This document shows positions 1 to 12,400 of a stretch of 64,000 bases of DNA, one piece after another. The translations under genes were made by a program, and so were the position numbers. Location: contig OX381717.1 of the NCBI GenBank assembly GCA_947462335.1, positions 42,885,523 through 42,949,522 on the forward strand, in the 5' to 3' direction. How positions within the stretch are numbered: position 1 is the stretch's first letter; each line of letters starts with the position of its first letter. A model generated the notes under the pieces. That model had not been told where the DNA came from and did not search any database. It saw nothing but the letters and a program-made list of their open reading frames with translations. The DNA is from Harmothoe impar (Eukaryota > Annelida > Polychaeta > Phyllodocida > Polynoidae).

Positions 1-2466
1 CAGCCATTTATTTTGCATCTGCTGTAGTTCAAGGCTTTCACCCTTATTGCCTCTGTCCCAAATAAAATCTATGTAATCAAAGGATGGTCTTATATATACA
101 GGTAGCAGTGTCAACTTCAGAGTAATGTCTGATCCTGGCAAGTTGACCAATCTTGAATCTGGTATTATTAACTGTTGTGCGTCGGTGTTGCACATATTTC
201 ATTTCTACATCTAGATTAAGACCCAAGTATGGAAAACAATATACCCTTTCTAGTGGAACATTATTTAGCATTAGTACACTGTTATCGGCTTTTTCACCAT
301 TAAATAGCATCCATTTGGTTTTGCTTTCATTAATGGTTAAACTGTTCTTAATGCACCGTTCAGAAATATTAAGTAGAGCTATGTCCATTTCAGCTTTGCT
401 TGTGCAAGTAATGACCGCATCGTCAGCATTTATAAAGTTATATCAAAATTACCACATTTTCCTAAAGAATTAACGTAAATAGAGAATAAAACAGGACCCA
501 TAACCGAGCCCTGTGGAACACCATAGACCACATCATTATAGTCAGACAATTGATTATTAGCTAATGTACATTGCTTTCGTGACATCAGATAGCTCTCAAA
601 CCAGCGGCAGGTGTTTTCGCTAAGTCCTAAAGTGGTTAATTTTTTCATCATAATTAAGTGAGAAACTGTATCGAAAGCCTTCTTATAGTCGAGGTACATA
701 CAGAAGGAAGGTTTATTATTAATGGTATTATTTAAAATATTTTCAATATGTTCGCATATAGCCGTCTGGGTTGAGTGTGCTTTGCGATTTCCATGCTGAG
801 TCGGACACAATAAATTATTATTTTCTAAGTAAACTTGCAACCTATTACATACAATCTTTTCTAATATCTTTCCTGGTAAAGGTAGGAGGCTTATAGGCCT
901 TAAGTCACTAACATTCTTACTATTAGGCTTCTTGGGGAGGGGTATCACAGTCGCAGCTTTCCACTCATCTGGGAACGTATATGTTTCCAAACAACGATTA
1001 TATAGACACAGCATAACATCAGTAATAGCCAAAAAAGCATCTTTCAATACATAGGTTTTCATATGCTTAATAGAGGAAGGCTTCATAACCTTAATATTCT
1101 TAAAAAGCTTAATTAGATCAATGTAGCTAACACGTTCCAATAGGTTAGTATCAGCAATTACGGTACCGTATGGTTGGTTCTCTTCTATCACACCAGGTGG
1201 CGGCACTGGGAGTGCGTCAGCTAGATTTTTACCAATATTCGCAAAGAATTCGTTGATAAACTGTGAACATTCTTCTTGTGGGATTAATTTACCCGTCATA
1301 TTATTTCTTAGCTTAATTAAGGTTGACATTGTTTTAATTGGCAATAATTTCCTTATACCTTCCCAGAATTTGGCTGGATCATCTTTTCTAAAAGCCAAAA
1401 GTATATCTACTTTATTTTTCCTACTTTTAAAAATAAGGGTCTCAACAAGGTTTCTATGATAATTAGCTATATTCCAACTGTCATCAGTGTTAATATGTCG
1501 GGCAGTTCTGTAGAGATCATCCCTGTTTCTCATTGCATCTATAATAGGGGGGGTTAGCCATTCTGGGGTGTATTCAGGAATTACCAGCTTCCTTATGGGG
1601 CACATAACGTCAAGACAATTTTTCATGTTAAAAAGTATACGAAGCCACATTTCATTGGGGTCTTGTATTGTAACGATATCATGCCAATTAATATGTAAAA
1701 GATTATTCTTGTAGGTTAAGAAATCATATCTTCTATAAGACCTTGCCTTTATACACTTTTTTAAAATCTTCGTGCGTTCACATTTTAAAATCATGTATAT
1801 GGGAGTGTGATCAGAGATATGAAAGTTTATCAGACCCAACTCTGAAACATTATGTACATTAGTGTATATGTGGTCAATCAGGGTACCAGAGACGGGGCGT
1901 GTTGGTTCTTGAATAAGCTGAAAGAGCTCACAGTCTGTACAAAACTTGCCAATACCCGCTTCTTCGACATGTTTATCATTAAAAAGGTCTACATTAAAAT
2001 CACCAAACATAACAATTTTTCTATTTTTTGTAACAGGCAATTTTAATTCAGTCAATTTTTTAAAGATGGCATCTTTATCAACGTCATCATCAGGAGGTCT
2101 ATAGCAGACATATATTTTGTATTTGATTACACCAACTTCTACATCTACACACAAGATTTCATAGTCCTTTGTTATAGACGAGGATTCCATGTCCGCTGTA
2201 GCTAGATAGGAGTCCCTCATGTATAGCATAAGTCCACCAGCTTTTTTATTTCTGTTTGGGTATCTATCAAGTCTGAGGTATTGGTACCCTGGGATATACA
2301 TGTCTATGTCCCTTTTGTCCGGACCTAGCCATGTCTCGACGATACCGGTAAAGTCTGAACTACTGATTATCTTAAAAGCATTTACCCTTTTATTAAAAAC
2401 CGATCTAGCATTGATACTTACAAAGGATAACCCCTTAGTGCCTTTTATGTGATCAATAGAAGCCAT
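1..2466 (-). pseudogene. non-LTR retrotransposon endonuclease/reverse transcriptase, frameshifted
   Basis: The minus strand encodes an APE-type endonuclease followed by a reverse transcriptase, the usual order in CR1/Jockey-like LINEs. The open part (430-2466, 678 codons) starts at an ATG near 2466. It shows endonuclease motifs SINARS, ETWL, YRPP, GDFNVD, LIDHIYTN and SDHTP in the first third. RT motifs LRPISLLPLPGKILEK, DYKKAFDTVSH and GVPQGSVMGPVLF lie in the last quarter. The frame breaks at about 403-430, exactly at the catalytic F/Y-x-DD block: ADD is in another frame, consistent with a two-base insertion. The frame resumes at 77-388 and shifts again at about 77, where the text FDYIDFIWDRG continues to the window edge. 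The 3' end is outside the window and no ORF1 is seen upstream. It cannot make a working enzyme. Family assignment beyond the CR1/Jockey-like group is uncertain. Confidence 0.9.
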
Positions 2467-3640
2467 GGTGGACTAACCACAGTATGTGGAAGGGGGTGAG
2501 GTGACAAGCATATATGAATGACAGTGGGTGATCGAATCTGATACTCCATGTGTTGCGGTTTCTATTAAGACGGTCGGCTGTGCGCCCTACTACCGGTAAA
2601 TTATTGAACAGGTAAATACATATGTCAACAAGAACAGGCTTATCATTAGACCAATTATCATGATATATACATGGACGTGAGGAGTAATTGGGGGAGGGGG
2701 GGGGGGGTCTTGAGGGGGGGGGGGTCATACAAGAGTTGGCTCATTTATACATAAGAACCGACAATACAAATACATACAAATAACACAGTGTTGTTGACCA
2801 CTCAATATAACAGCTGACCAGGTCCTGAGGTCTGTGTGTCACTAGGTCATTATTAGATAACTACCAGACCTAAAGACTGATCGTGGGAATTTTAGTCCAT
2901 TGCAGAATGACACAATCTCTGGATCTAACATTATTATTTAAAGTGTAACAACTAGTTAAGGGTTTTAAAATGAAGAATTTTTTTGAAAAGGGTTGGTAAT
3001 CATTATGTGGAAGTTGGTTATTAAGAATGACGATTCCTAACGAGATGAGCTATTTGTTTCAAATTCTATGTTGGATTTCTTCACAGATAAATGCTTGACT
3101 TATCAAACTAATAACATCATTGTAGTATATTTGTTGTTCCCCACATCGTACGACAGGAATTATGTGCAAATATTCAGTCTAGAATGACCTGTAGGACTCT
3201 CATAGACTGACATTGTGCAAAGGACAGAATGGGCTCCACAACCACTCGTGGGCTGGTCGTGGGTCTTATTGGAAATACTGACGATCTCACCACCATGTTC
3301 CATTAGAGTATTTAGCAATACACATTTTTTTGCCAACGATAACCAAAGATTGCCAACAATAACCTTGTGTTAAAAAAGAGGGAACTACTAGAATAGCCAT
3401 ACCCAAGTATAGAATACATCCTAATAATGTATAGCTATTGATTGAATTATGTATGGTATATATTTATCAAATAGCTATCTTTAATGGATTCTCGTCAAAA
3501 TGTTTTTTCATGCATAACCCCTTTAGCAATAGACATCCAACAACCCTTAACGAGTGGTCGTCAGTATTGTGTTGCTAAAGGACATGATATAGCCATTAGT
3601 TCTGCAAAAGACCTCTGCTGCCGCACTCTCGTTCCCAAAT
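2467..3640. other. intergenic, no gene seen
   Basis: No convincing coding sequence is visible on either strand. The stretch contains two long G runs around 2695-2726, upstream (in the element's sense) of the LINE fragment. Imperfect pairs of short inverted sequences occur near 3230-3300 and 3540-3580. They may be outer arms of the palindrome at 3651-3757. Confidence 0.5.
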
Positions 3641-3650
3641 GCTTCACACA

Positions 3651-3757
3651 CAGAAAAGTGAGAGTCATTGTCGCTAAAACTACCCTCACCTGAGCGTCAG
3701 GCACTGCCTGACTCTGAGGTGAGGGTAGTTTTAGCGACAATGACTCTCACTTTTCTG
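3651..3757. repeat. near-perfect palindrome, 53-bp arms
   Basis: Bases 3651-3703 and 3705-3757 are reverse complements with one central base and only a few mismatches near the centre (the TGAGCG/TCAGAG block). The arms begin CAGAAAAGTGAGAG. Weaker pairing continues outside: a block around 3618-3643 (GCACTCTCGTTCCCAAAT) matches the complement of a block near 3865-3890. This is a foldback or MITE-like structure able to form a cruciform. No transposase is seen. Confidence 0.85.
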
Positions 3758-4439
3758 AGGGTGTTCCAAAGGTAGGCTCACATGCTAACTACAGGGACTG
3801 CCTAATCCCAGCGAAATCCAAGTTCAAGGTCATACTTACCGTCACCAGAGCCTTCCTTCGGAAGGATTTGGGAACAAGAGTACCGCTGCCGCCATATGCC
3901 TCAAGAACAGTGTCTACACCTACTACCTTAATTAGAATTTAGGAAATACAAAATGGTAGACAGTCAGTTTAGCCCATTTATATTTCACTGTTTTGTAGTG
4001 AATACAAAACTATTTGAACCATGTTCTTTGGACAATGATGTTCTATGAGTAGCAGAGGTAAAACACCTATGCCTGGATTTGGTGTACATGTCATAGTTAT
4101 TGTACAATACCTGTTGCAATATATCAAGGGCATCACTGTAATTCACTGAGTAGGGTAAATCAACCCAACCCCCTTCTATTTGCTGTCAATACCCTAAGTG
4201 GCCATCTCCTATTATCTAGATTTGAATCAAGGTAATAGGTGTATACACAACGACTGTCTGTGAAGAAGAGAAGGCCTCATCATGTGGACATAGGGAGCAT
4301 AGGTTTACAGATCTTGTCCCCCTATCGGAGAAACTGTGAACTAGATTATTATGCATTGAGCGTTCAAGCAATATGAAATTTTAGTGGCCAGTATCTAAGT
4401 TTTAAAACTGTTCCGATTGTCTGAGCACAGGTGATACTA

Positions 4440-4690
4440 ACTTCTGTGCACAGGTGATACTAGTGTCTGATCATGTACCTATATAATGGCCGATCATGCA
4501 CCTTTGTAATGTCTGATCATCACATTTAAAATGTCTGATCATGCACATTTACTCGGGCGTTCATTTGCAATATACTCAGACATTAGTATGGCGTTTACTT
4601 GGACGTTAGTATGGCCTATACTTGGGTGTTAGTATGACATGTGCTTAGACGTTAGTATGACACATGCTTGAACATTAATATGACATGTAC
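4440..4690. repeat. degenerate tandem repeats
   Basis: Two interlocked simple arrays lie side by side. The first half repeats a motif close to GTCTGATCATGCAC. The second half repeats a motif close to CTTGGACGTTAGTATGGC with a spacing of about 24 bp. The units are diverged, so the array is old. No coding potential is seen. Confidence 0.7.
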
Positions 4691-5204
4691 TAGAATGTTA
4701 GGCAAATGACCAATAGCCTGGGATGCCTTAAATCAGGGTGCCATTTGTCAAGGGCTGATCTTCCACAGGGCTGATAGACAAGGGACCAATATTCCTGAAG
4801 GCCAATAGCAGCTAAATAGTAATGGGGCCGCAGGGCACAGTAGGTCAGGAGAGGGGCTGGGGCAAAACATACCTTGCCGTGTTCAGCCGCCATTGAGGAT
4901 CTGAAGGTCAAACTCATTCGTTCATGCACCATGCACACCCTTGCGATGGTTTCCTGCTTACACAGGGCATAGCTCACAATGAATGTATGTAGCCCTTAAT
5001 GGACTGGCTAATGATGGTAATGGTTAGAAACCAATACTGAAGTTATCAGTCGAGCAGAGGGCATGCTCCATGTAGGGGTGGGGATCATCCTTTCTTCCTG
5101 CCTGCAGAGATATTTTTAAATATTGATCAAACCAACTCTATTTATAACAAAGCCATTACAAAAATCTGACCCCTGCAACAGGGGTGATGCTTACTTTAAA
5201 GGGC

Positions 5205-5995
5205 TAGGGTGCCTCCTCCTTATGCATTTTACCAGGGAACACATTCCTGTCATGCACAAGAGCCTCTCTTTTATCTTCACTTGGCAAGCTTGATACCTTC
5301 AACAAAGGGGAATAATACACTGTGGTGATAAAATGATTGTATTCACCTTGTCCATTGTCCTACAAGAAATACATCAAATCAGTAGCCAAACCATACAGGA
5401 AAGAGATAAATAAGTAGCTGAATCATGATGAATCTACAGCCATACTTGTCCAAAATACAACTTAATAAACATATCTGGTAAAAAATAGTAATATTGGAAA
5501 TTCATATTGCACTGTGTATATAAAGAATGTTTGCTATGAACAGGGATAAATAGAATACATGTATTACTGTATTACTGTAATTACTGCATTACTGTGCATA
5601 ATTATGACCAATATCATATTATTGAACAAAATTGTAAATAGCATCACATTATCATCACTTGCAGATTAGATACGCCTGTTCTGATCTGTGATCAAGACTG
5701 AATGTATTTTTTTAAAGATCTTTGTAAGTACACGTCCATAACACATTGATGCTTTGTTGCTTTCTGATGTATTTTCAAAAATCTATGAGCAAGATATTTT
5801 CACGTACAATCTTGACTTTCCCATTTCCAGCATTGTTATTACTCAACTCATACACAGACCATTTTGTGCATGATAGCAGCTAGGCGTATTTTCTGTACAT
5901 GCCACCTTTTGTATAGGGCCTGAACCTACCTGTACATATTTTCTGCCTCTCCCACAGTCACAGCATGTATAGTATGCAAGGGTCCAAGGTTATGG
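5205..5995. repeat. dispersed repeat, copy 1
   Basis: This segment is clearly related to 10985-12155 in the same orientation. Shared blocks include CACTTGGCAAGCTTGAT, ACACTGTGGTGATAAAAT, TTCTGTACATGCCACC and CCTACCTGTACAT, in the same order and at similar spacing. Identity looks moderate (roughly 70-80 percent by eye). It is non-coding and is either an old transposon family or a local duplication. Confidence 0.7.
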
Positions 5996-6432
5996 CCAAT
6001 ATTCCTTAACAGTAAGGGGGGGGGGGGATTGGTGGATTTGCAGTGGTGTAACCTTTAAGAAGCCAGTATGTTACCATGGTGCAAAAAGGGGGGAGAGGGT
6101 GAGAAGAAAAATCTAAATTAACTATCACAGGGGATAGGGCCTGACTTTTTTTCCCAATTGCTCATGCAAAGATTGCTCCACCTACTGTGTTGTAATGACC
6201 ACTCCCTAAGGCGTTGCCCAGACAGGGTCTGAGCCTCTTTGTGCACTGAAGAGTCTGCATGTTGTACCAGAAGAGGCCCCACCTTCATTCCGCTGAACGG
6301 AGGGCTGAAAGGAAGACCAGGAAACTTGATCGGGCATCCCAATTTGACAGAGTATTGAAAAGGACTGGACACCACCATTTTTATTCTGAACATACATCAT
6401 ATTAGCTGTGTGAATTCTTGAGTGTTTTAGTG

Positions 6433-9400
6433 ATGGAGGTGCCCAGTATGATGGCGCCCTTTCTGCTGGCTGTTGTGTGCTTTTGTCAGACAGTGGCACA
6501 GCCATACACAGTCACTGAAGATGTTCATCCTCAGTGTTCAGGTAAGTACAATGTTAAAGCTTAACTCTGACCGCTAACATGCCACTTATTATTTGATTAG
6601 AACATTATTTTGTACAAACTAATAATGAGTTTATTTCATTATTCTCACGGTCTACCTACAAGAAAATTTGGACTGATTTATGCTTCCTAATGATGGAATA
6701 GGGAGGCAGAGGGACCCTGAGTCCAACCCTTTCGTGCCCAGAACTCTAAATATGCACACTGCTGCACCCATACTATGTTGAGCAAAACACACTGGATGAC
6801 GTAGGGTGCAGCTGGACATGACTCTTAGGACAACACAAAGCGGAATTACATCACCTTTCCAATGATACCAGATATGATTTGATGTGATACGTAGGTTAAA
6901 GATGGTATAATGGAATACGTAATGAATGAGGTTTTTTTAATCTCTTCAAAATCACATAGAAATGCGTGCTCTGGCCATAGGGGCACAGATAAATAGCATA
7001 TAATTACAGAAATATTGATAAAGGTTGTACAAATAGTAATAATAACATTTTTTTTCATTGAGGTTACGCATAGAGTGTTAATTTCTCTATATCTGTAATA
7101 ACTATGCCCTAATGTTGTACACAGAAAAAACGTTTTTCAAGACTAAGTAAACCATCGGCAACTAAAACAGCAGACCCGGGCCATTTTGGAGGATGGCAAT
7201 ATATCTTGAAAATCGGTGAAAAGAATGTTTATGGTTGTCATGCTAACCAGAGTTAGAATTTTATTTCAAACAGTAATGGAAAGGGTATTCCAAAAGCTTT
7301 AAAAAAATATGATATACAGCATTGATCCCAACTGACCATTCAGGCAAAGATTCTATATGACTAGGATGTCTGACTCGGTAGACGACAATGTTATAGCCAA
7401 GCCCCCCCTCTACCCGCCCATGAAAGTGGGTGACCTTGTGTGCTCAGCATTGGGAACTATGAAGAATAGGGGTTCACAATGATGGATAGGTAGGCTGGGT
7501 GAAAGGAAAATTGAGGATAGGTACAAATTAGAGTGGACATGGTGAAGAATATCATGTTTAGTAGATGGGCATAGTTAAAATGATGGATAATGCTGATTAA
7601 ACATGACAGAGTGAGAGATCACAATAAGGGATAGGTAGGCTGGGTGATAGACATATTGGGGATAGGTAGACTCAGGGATAGGCACAGAAAGTGGACAAGA
7701 ATAGCAAGTTCTAATTCAAGGGTTAGGTAGCTTAAGGGATAGGTAGGCTGAGGGATAGGCAGTGTACAGGATAGGTAGAGTGCTACACAGGAAGAGTGCC
7801 TGTCAGATTGAGGGATAGGTCAATTTTGAATAGGTAGATTGAGGTACTTATTCGTACATTTCCTTAAAGCTTGACCGTCATGGTTGAAGTGAGGCCAAAA
7901 GTACTTTTGGATATAGTTCATTTTTGATTCACAAGAGGGCTCTTAAGGGCTGGGAGCTAGGCTCTTACAGGCACAAGATAGGGTGAATATGTTGTAGCTG
8001 GACAATATTCATGGTCCCCTGTCCAAACACTGCTGCCCTCTGGTGGAACTGTTATTTTAGTCCATGTATGGAAAATGCTGAACTTATTCCCTGACGGCCC
8101 AGCTTTGATACTTTGCATCATCAAATCTCAATTTAGATTTTTGAGAATCAAGACCACAACATTTGGATTCAGCAGGATCTTTTGGTCTAGAAAACCCCAT
8201 CTTTGCATTTGGTATCACTCTGATAAGGACACAAGAGAACCACATTATACCCCCTATTCTTCATAGTTCCCAATGCTGAGTACACAATGTCTTCCACTTT
8301 CATTGGGGGGGGGGGGGAGATGGGGGCAGGGGGGGGGGGACTTGTCACACTATAGCCATAGGCGAACCTCTGAGTTGGACCTCCTATCATATATGCTTCT
8401 TGATTCAAGTGTACCTCAATCTGCCAGTGATAATGTAAATTACTGACTCTTCTCAAATAGTTCTGGGCACGAAACGTAATTAAGCGGGCCTTGCATTTGG
8501 CATAGATTTTGGCTAATAAAAAATGATTTTCAGGTTTATCTGCTTTGATAGCTTCCAATAGGTCTATGATGGAATAAGTGGTTTATTATGAAAGTAAAAT
8601 GCCCTAGCAACTTTTGAGAAATTGCTTTAATAGTCCTTGAGTAAAAATATAATAGGTCCATCCCTCAGCAAGTTTGATACAACAAAAACGAAGAGTTAAC
8701 AGGACACTTTGGCAACAGGTTTATAAACACTATTCAATGAAAAGAAAGGGTCAAACTTAGGATCAGGGTTCTGGAACATTATCAGTTCAATTCGATTCAA
8801 TTTCAATATCAATCTGACATGAGTTTATTCTGTTATCTCAAAAAATATAAAAGTACATACAATCATAGTTGTTTCCAATGAATCACAGAAGAGGTAATAA
8901 TAAGAGGAAATAACCAGATTAAGCTTGCAATTGTTTACACCACCTCCATTTCAATAACAATTCATGTTGATTTATGGGAAAGCCAGACATGGCGACATTA
9001 CTTAGGGATCAGGGGCATTATCAGAATGAGATGATACCAAAAGAATAAGACATATTCATACTAACAGACACCGGAATGAAAGCAGTGTTTATGCTTAGAC
9101 TAATCTTGTCTAGATTGCTTTTATACATGAGATGGGTTAAAATAACAAACACGATAAAATATGACATAAAATATTTTACAATATTGCTTTTTAGCGGACT
9201 CCTAAAGGTGGTTCTACTCACAGCATTCTTATCTCTGGATTAATACTATTCCAAGTGTTATAAGGATCGAAAGTTGCTGGGAGGCCAGGTTTCAGGAGCA
9301 ATATAAGTGTTGATTTGCATTATTGGGGGTGAGAATAAACAATGCCAAGACAGAAGAATTCACCATCCGGGAAAACGGGCCAGAAGAATTGAAAAAGTGC

Positions 9401-12400
9401 AAAATTCTAGGAAGTCTACTGGATACAACTGAAGACATAGGACGAAGGAAATAAACTTGCCATCAATGCGATGCAGAAACTCAAACATGTGAGCAGGCAA
9501 GCAGAAAGGGGTATCCCCGCAGGATTAGTACCATTTTTAGCCACCAGGGGGCTCCACCATGGCCTAAAATAAAAGAAGCAGGCTGATAATTCCTTTTTGG
9601 TACTTTTTTCTGGAGAATTCAGTAGTTCTATACAAAAACATTCCATCTTTGTTGAAAAGCTTCCATATTTAAAATGTAAAAAGAACGTTTTAGAGCCAAA
9701 ATGCATGTCTTTGTTGATACGTTTTGCCATGGAAACATGATTTTCATTCCAAATAAAGAAAAAAAAGTTGCTCATTGATAGAATGATTCAGGAGGATTGC
9801 TATGCTCAAAACAGAATAGTATTACCATTTCTAGATCAAAATCTATGGCCTATAGGATAAAAATGTATGATCATTTTCTAATTATTCTAATTATGCTAAT
9901 TAGATAGAGATATCTAGGGAACTATGGGACTTAGAGCTTATTGGGATTTTGGATACGGCAATGCCCACCCATATTCATATAGCCATTTCTCAAAAACTAG
10001 AAATGACATCTTCTTGTGTAATATATCACTGGAAAGCTTATGATATCAATTTTAAAGTTGACATTTTTTTTGGATATCTCTTTCCCCTTGCCTGTACACA
10101 CATATCTTTGAAAAACAACAGACTCAACAATTAGACCAAGCTAAGAATATTCCGTGCATGTGTCGAGAGCATCTTCCTCTACAACTCAGAGCTGTGGACT
10201 GTCACAAAGACAATCAAGAACAAAATAGACTCATACCAACGGAGACTACAAAGAAGGGCGATAAACATCAAATGGCCCAAGAAGATCTCAACCGAGAGAC
10301 TAAATGAGATAACAAAAGACTGGAAATGGAGTGACACCATCAGAAAGAGGCGGATAAGATGGTTCGGGTATGTAATGAGACTGCACTGCGACACTCCAGC
10401 ACAACAAGCACTGGAGGAAGCCACTAGAAATGTGAAAAAGCTGAGAGGAGGACAAAAAGCAACCTTGATAAAAACACTGGAGAAAGATCTCAAACAACTG
10501 GGATTGACAATAGACAGAGCAAAGGAAATAGCAAAAGACAGAAAGGAGTGGCTAAAGATAGTCAGGAAAACTAGGTGGCCATGTGCACCCGCACTTTGTG
10601 CGTAACAGAAGAAGAAGCGTTATTGGGGCCTTGGATCCAAGAAAAAGTGTGGAATAATGATTTTTACCCTTTGAATGATGTTCCCTGAGTGGTTTGACAC
10701 ACAATCCAGGGCTCTTGATAAAACAATTTTGAAATTCTACATTTCTATTAATTTTCAGCAAATTAACCATGTTATTTTTGTATTCTAGGCAACTTTTGAG
10801 TCCACAATTTCCGCTTTTTTAATGTTAGAGGGGGGCAAAGCTTACTTTGCCCTATTCTACCGCAATTGAGGAAAGGAGGGAAAAAATGATCTAAGAGAGT
10901 CAATATTTTGACATATCAATTATTCATGACTTTGTTTATATATCAAAGCCAAAAGCGAAAATTCGACACCTTAACAGTGAGGATACCTACTACGCTACCT
11001 CTTCCTCATACATTTTATCTTGGAGTACATTGCAGTCACGCACAAGGGCCTCTCCTTTATTCTCACTTGGCAAGCTTGATGCCATAAACAAAGGAGAATG
11101 ATACACATTGGCATTTTCCCAGTCACCCATTGTGACTGGGGAAAAAGGGCATAATAGTACACTGTGGTGATAAAATAATTGTATTCACCTGGTGCACTGT
11201 TCTATAAGAAAGAGATAAATCGGTGGCCAAAACATAATGAATCCACAACCATACTTGCCCAGAATACAACTATTTTCATACAACTCACACATGAGTGTTG
11301 AATTATCAATCTCATCAGGTGGCCAATAACAAATCGAATAATGAACATATCTGAAAAATAATGTAATGTTGGTAATTGGTACTACACTAGGTAGAAAAAG
11401 AATTTTTGCTTATGAACAAGGGTAAATAGAATATTACTTCATCTATGTCTTACTAAACATGATTATGACCAACACTACATACATATTCTTGAGAAAAATC
11501 GATGAATAGCATTGTACTATCATGACACGCTGCTTAGATATGCCTGTCATTATCTGTGATCGAATATCTAGTTAAATGTCAACAGCAAATTCATATTATT
11601 GCTTTTCATAATATTTTCAATACTGTATGTCTGAGTATTTTCATGTATGATATCCACTTGCCAGTTTCCAGCATCTTTATTACTCAACTCACAACTTATT
11701 ATTTGTCCATGTTTCAATATGTGAGAAACAGACTTAATAATCGGACCACTCATGATTTACCGAAAGACCACCATCTTCTTAAATGTCATAACAGTGCAAG
11801 TAATCTATAGCTAATTCTCGGTAGTTATCTCAAAGCACAAAAAGGAACTATAATTGAAACAGATGTTAAGATGGGTCAAGCAACGTAATACACACACATA
11901 CCATGTTGTGCATGATAACAAGTAGGTTATTTTCTGTACATGCCACCTGTTGAATAGGGCCTGCACCTACCTGTACATCCTGCCTGACCCCCCCATGGAT
12001 ACACCATGTATGTTAAAGGGGCATTCTCACCACTCGCACTTACCACATAGTAGACTAGAACAGTACTAGAATTGTGAGTGGGAAACGCTCGGTGAGAATG
12101 CCACTTTAAGCAGCTAATGGAGGTCGTTGCCAATATTTCACAACATGGGGAGGGGGTTGAGACTCATTGAATTTTAGGGGGGGGGGGCTTAAAAAAGACA
12201 GTGGGTTGCTCCATTGCAGATAGGGCGGGGGGCAGAAAAGTTTTGACCCCTCTGACATTGGATAGGGGGCTGATATTGCCAGCGCTCATGCAAAACGTCT
12301 TTTTCCTACCCTGTTGTTAAAGATACATTACCAGCTAATTCTTGGTGACTTTTTATTTTTAATATGTTTCCATAATATCAAGTGCCTGAAAGTCTAGGGG

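Noticed and set aside
8187..8558. 123-codon minus-strand frame
   Set aside because: It crosses a long G/C run and an inverted repeat, and shows no domain.
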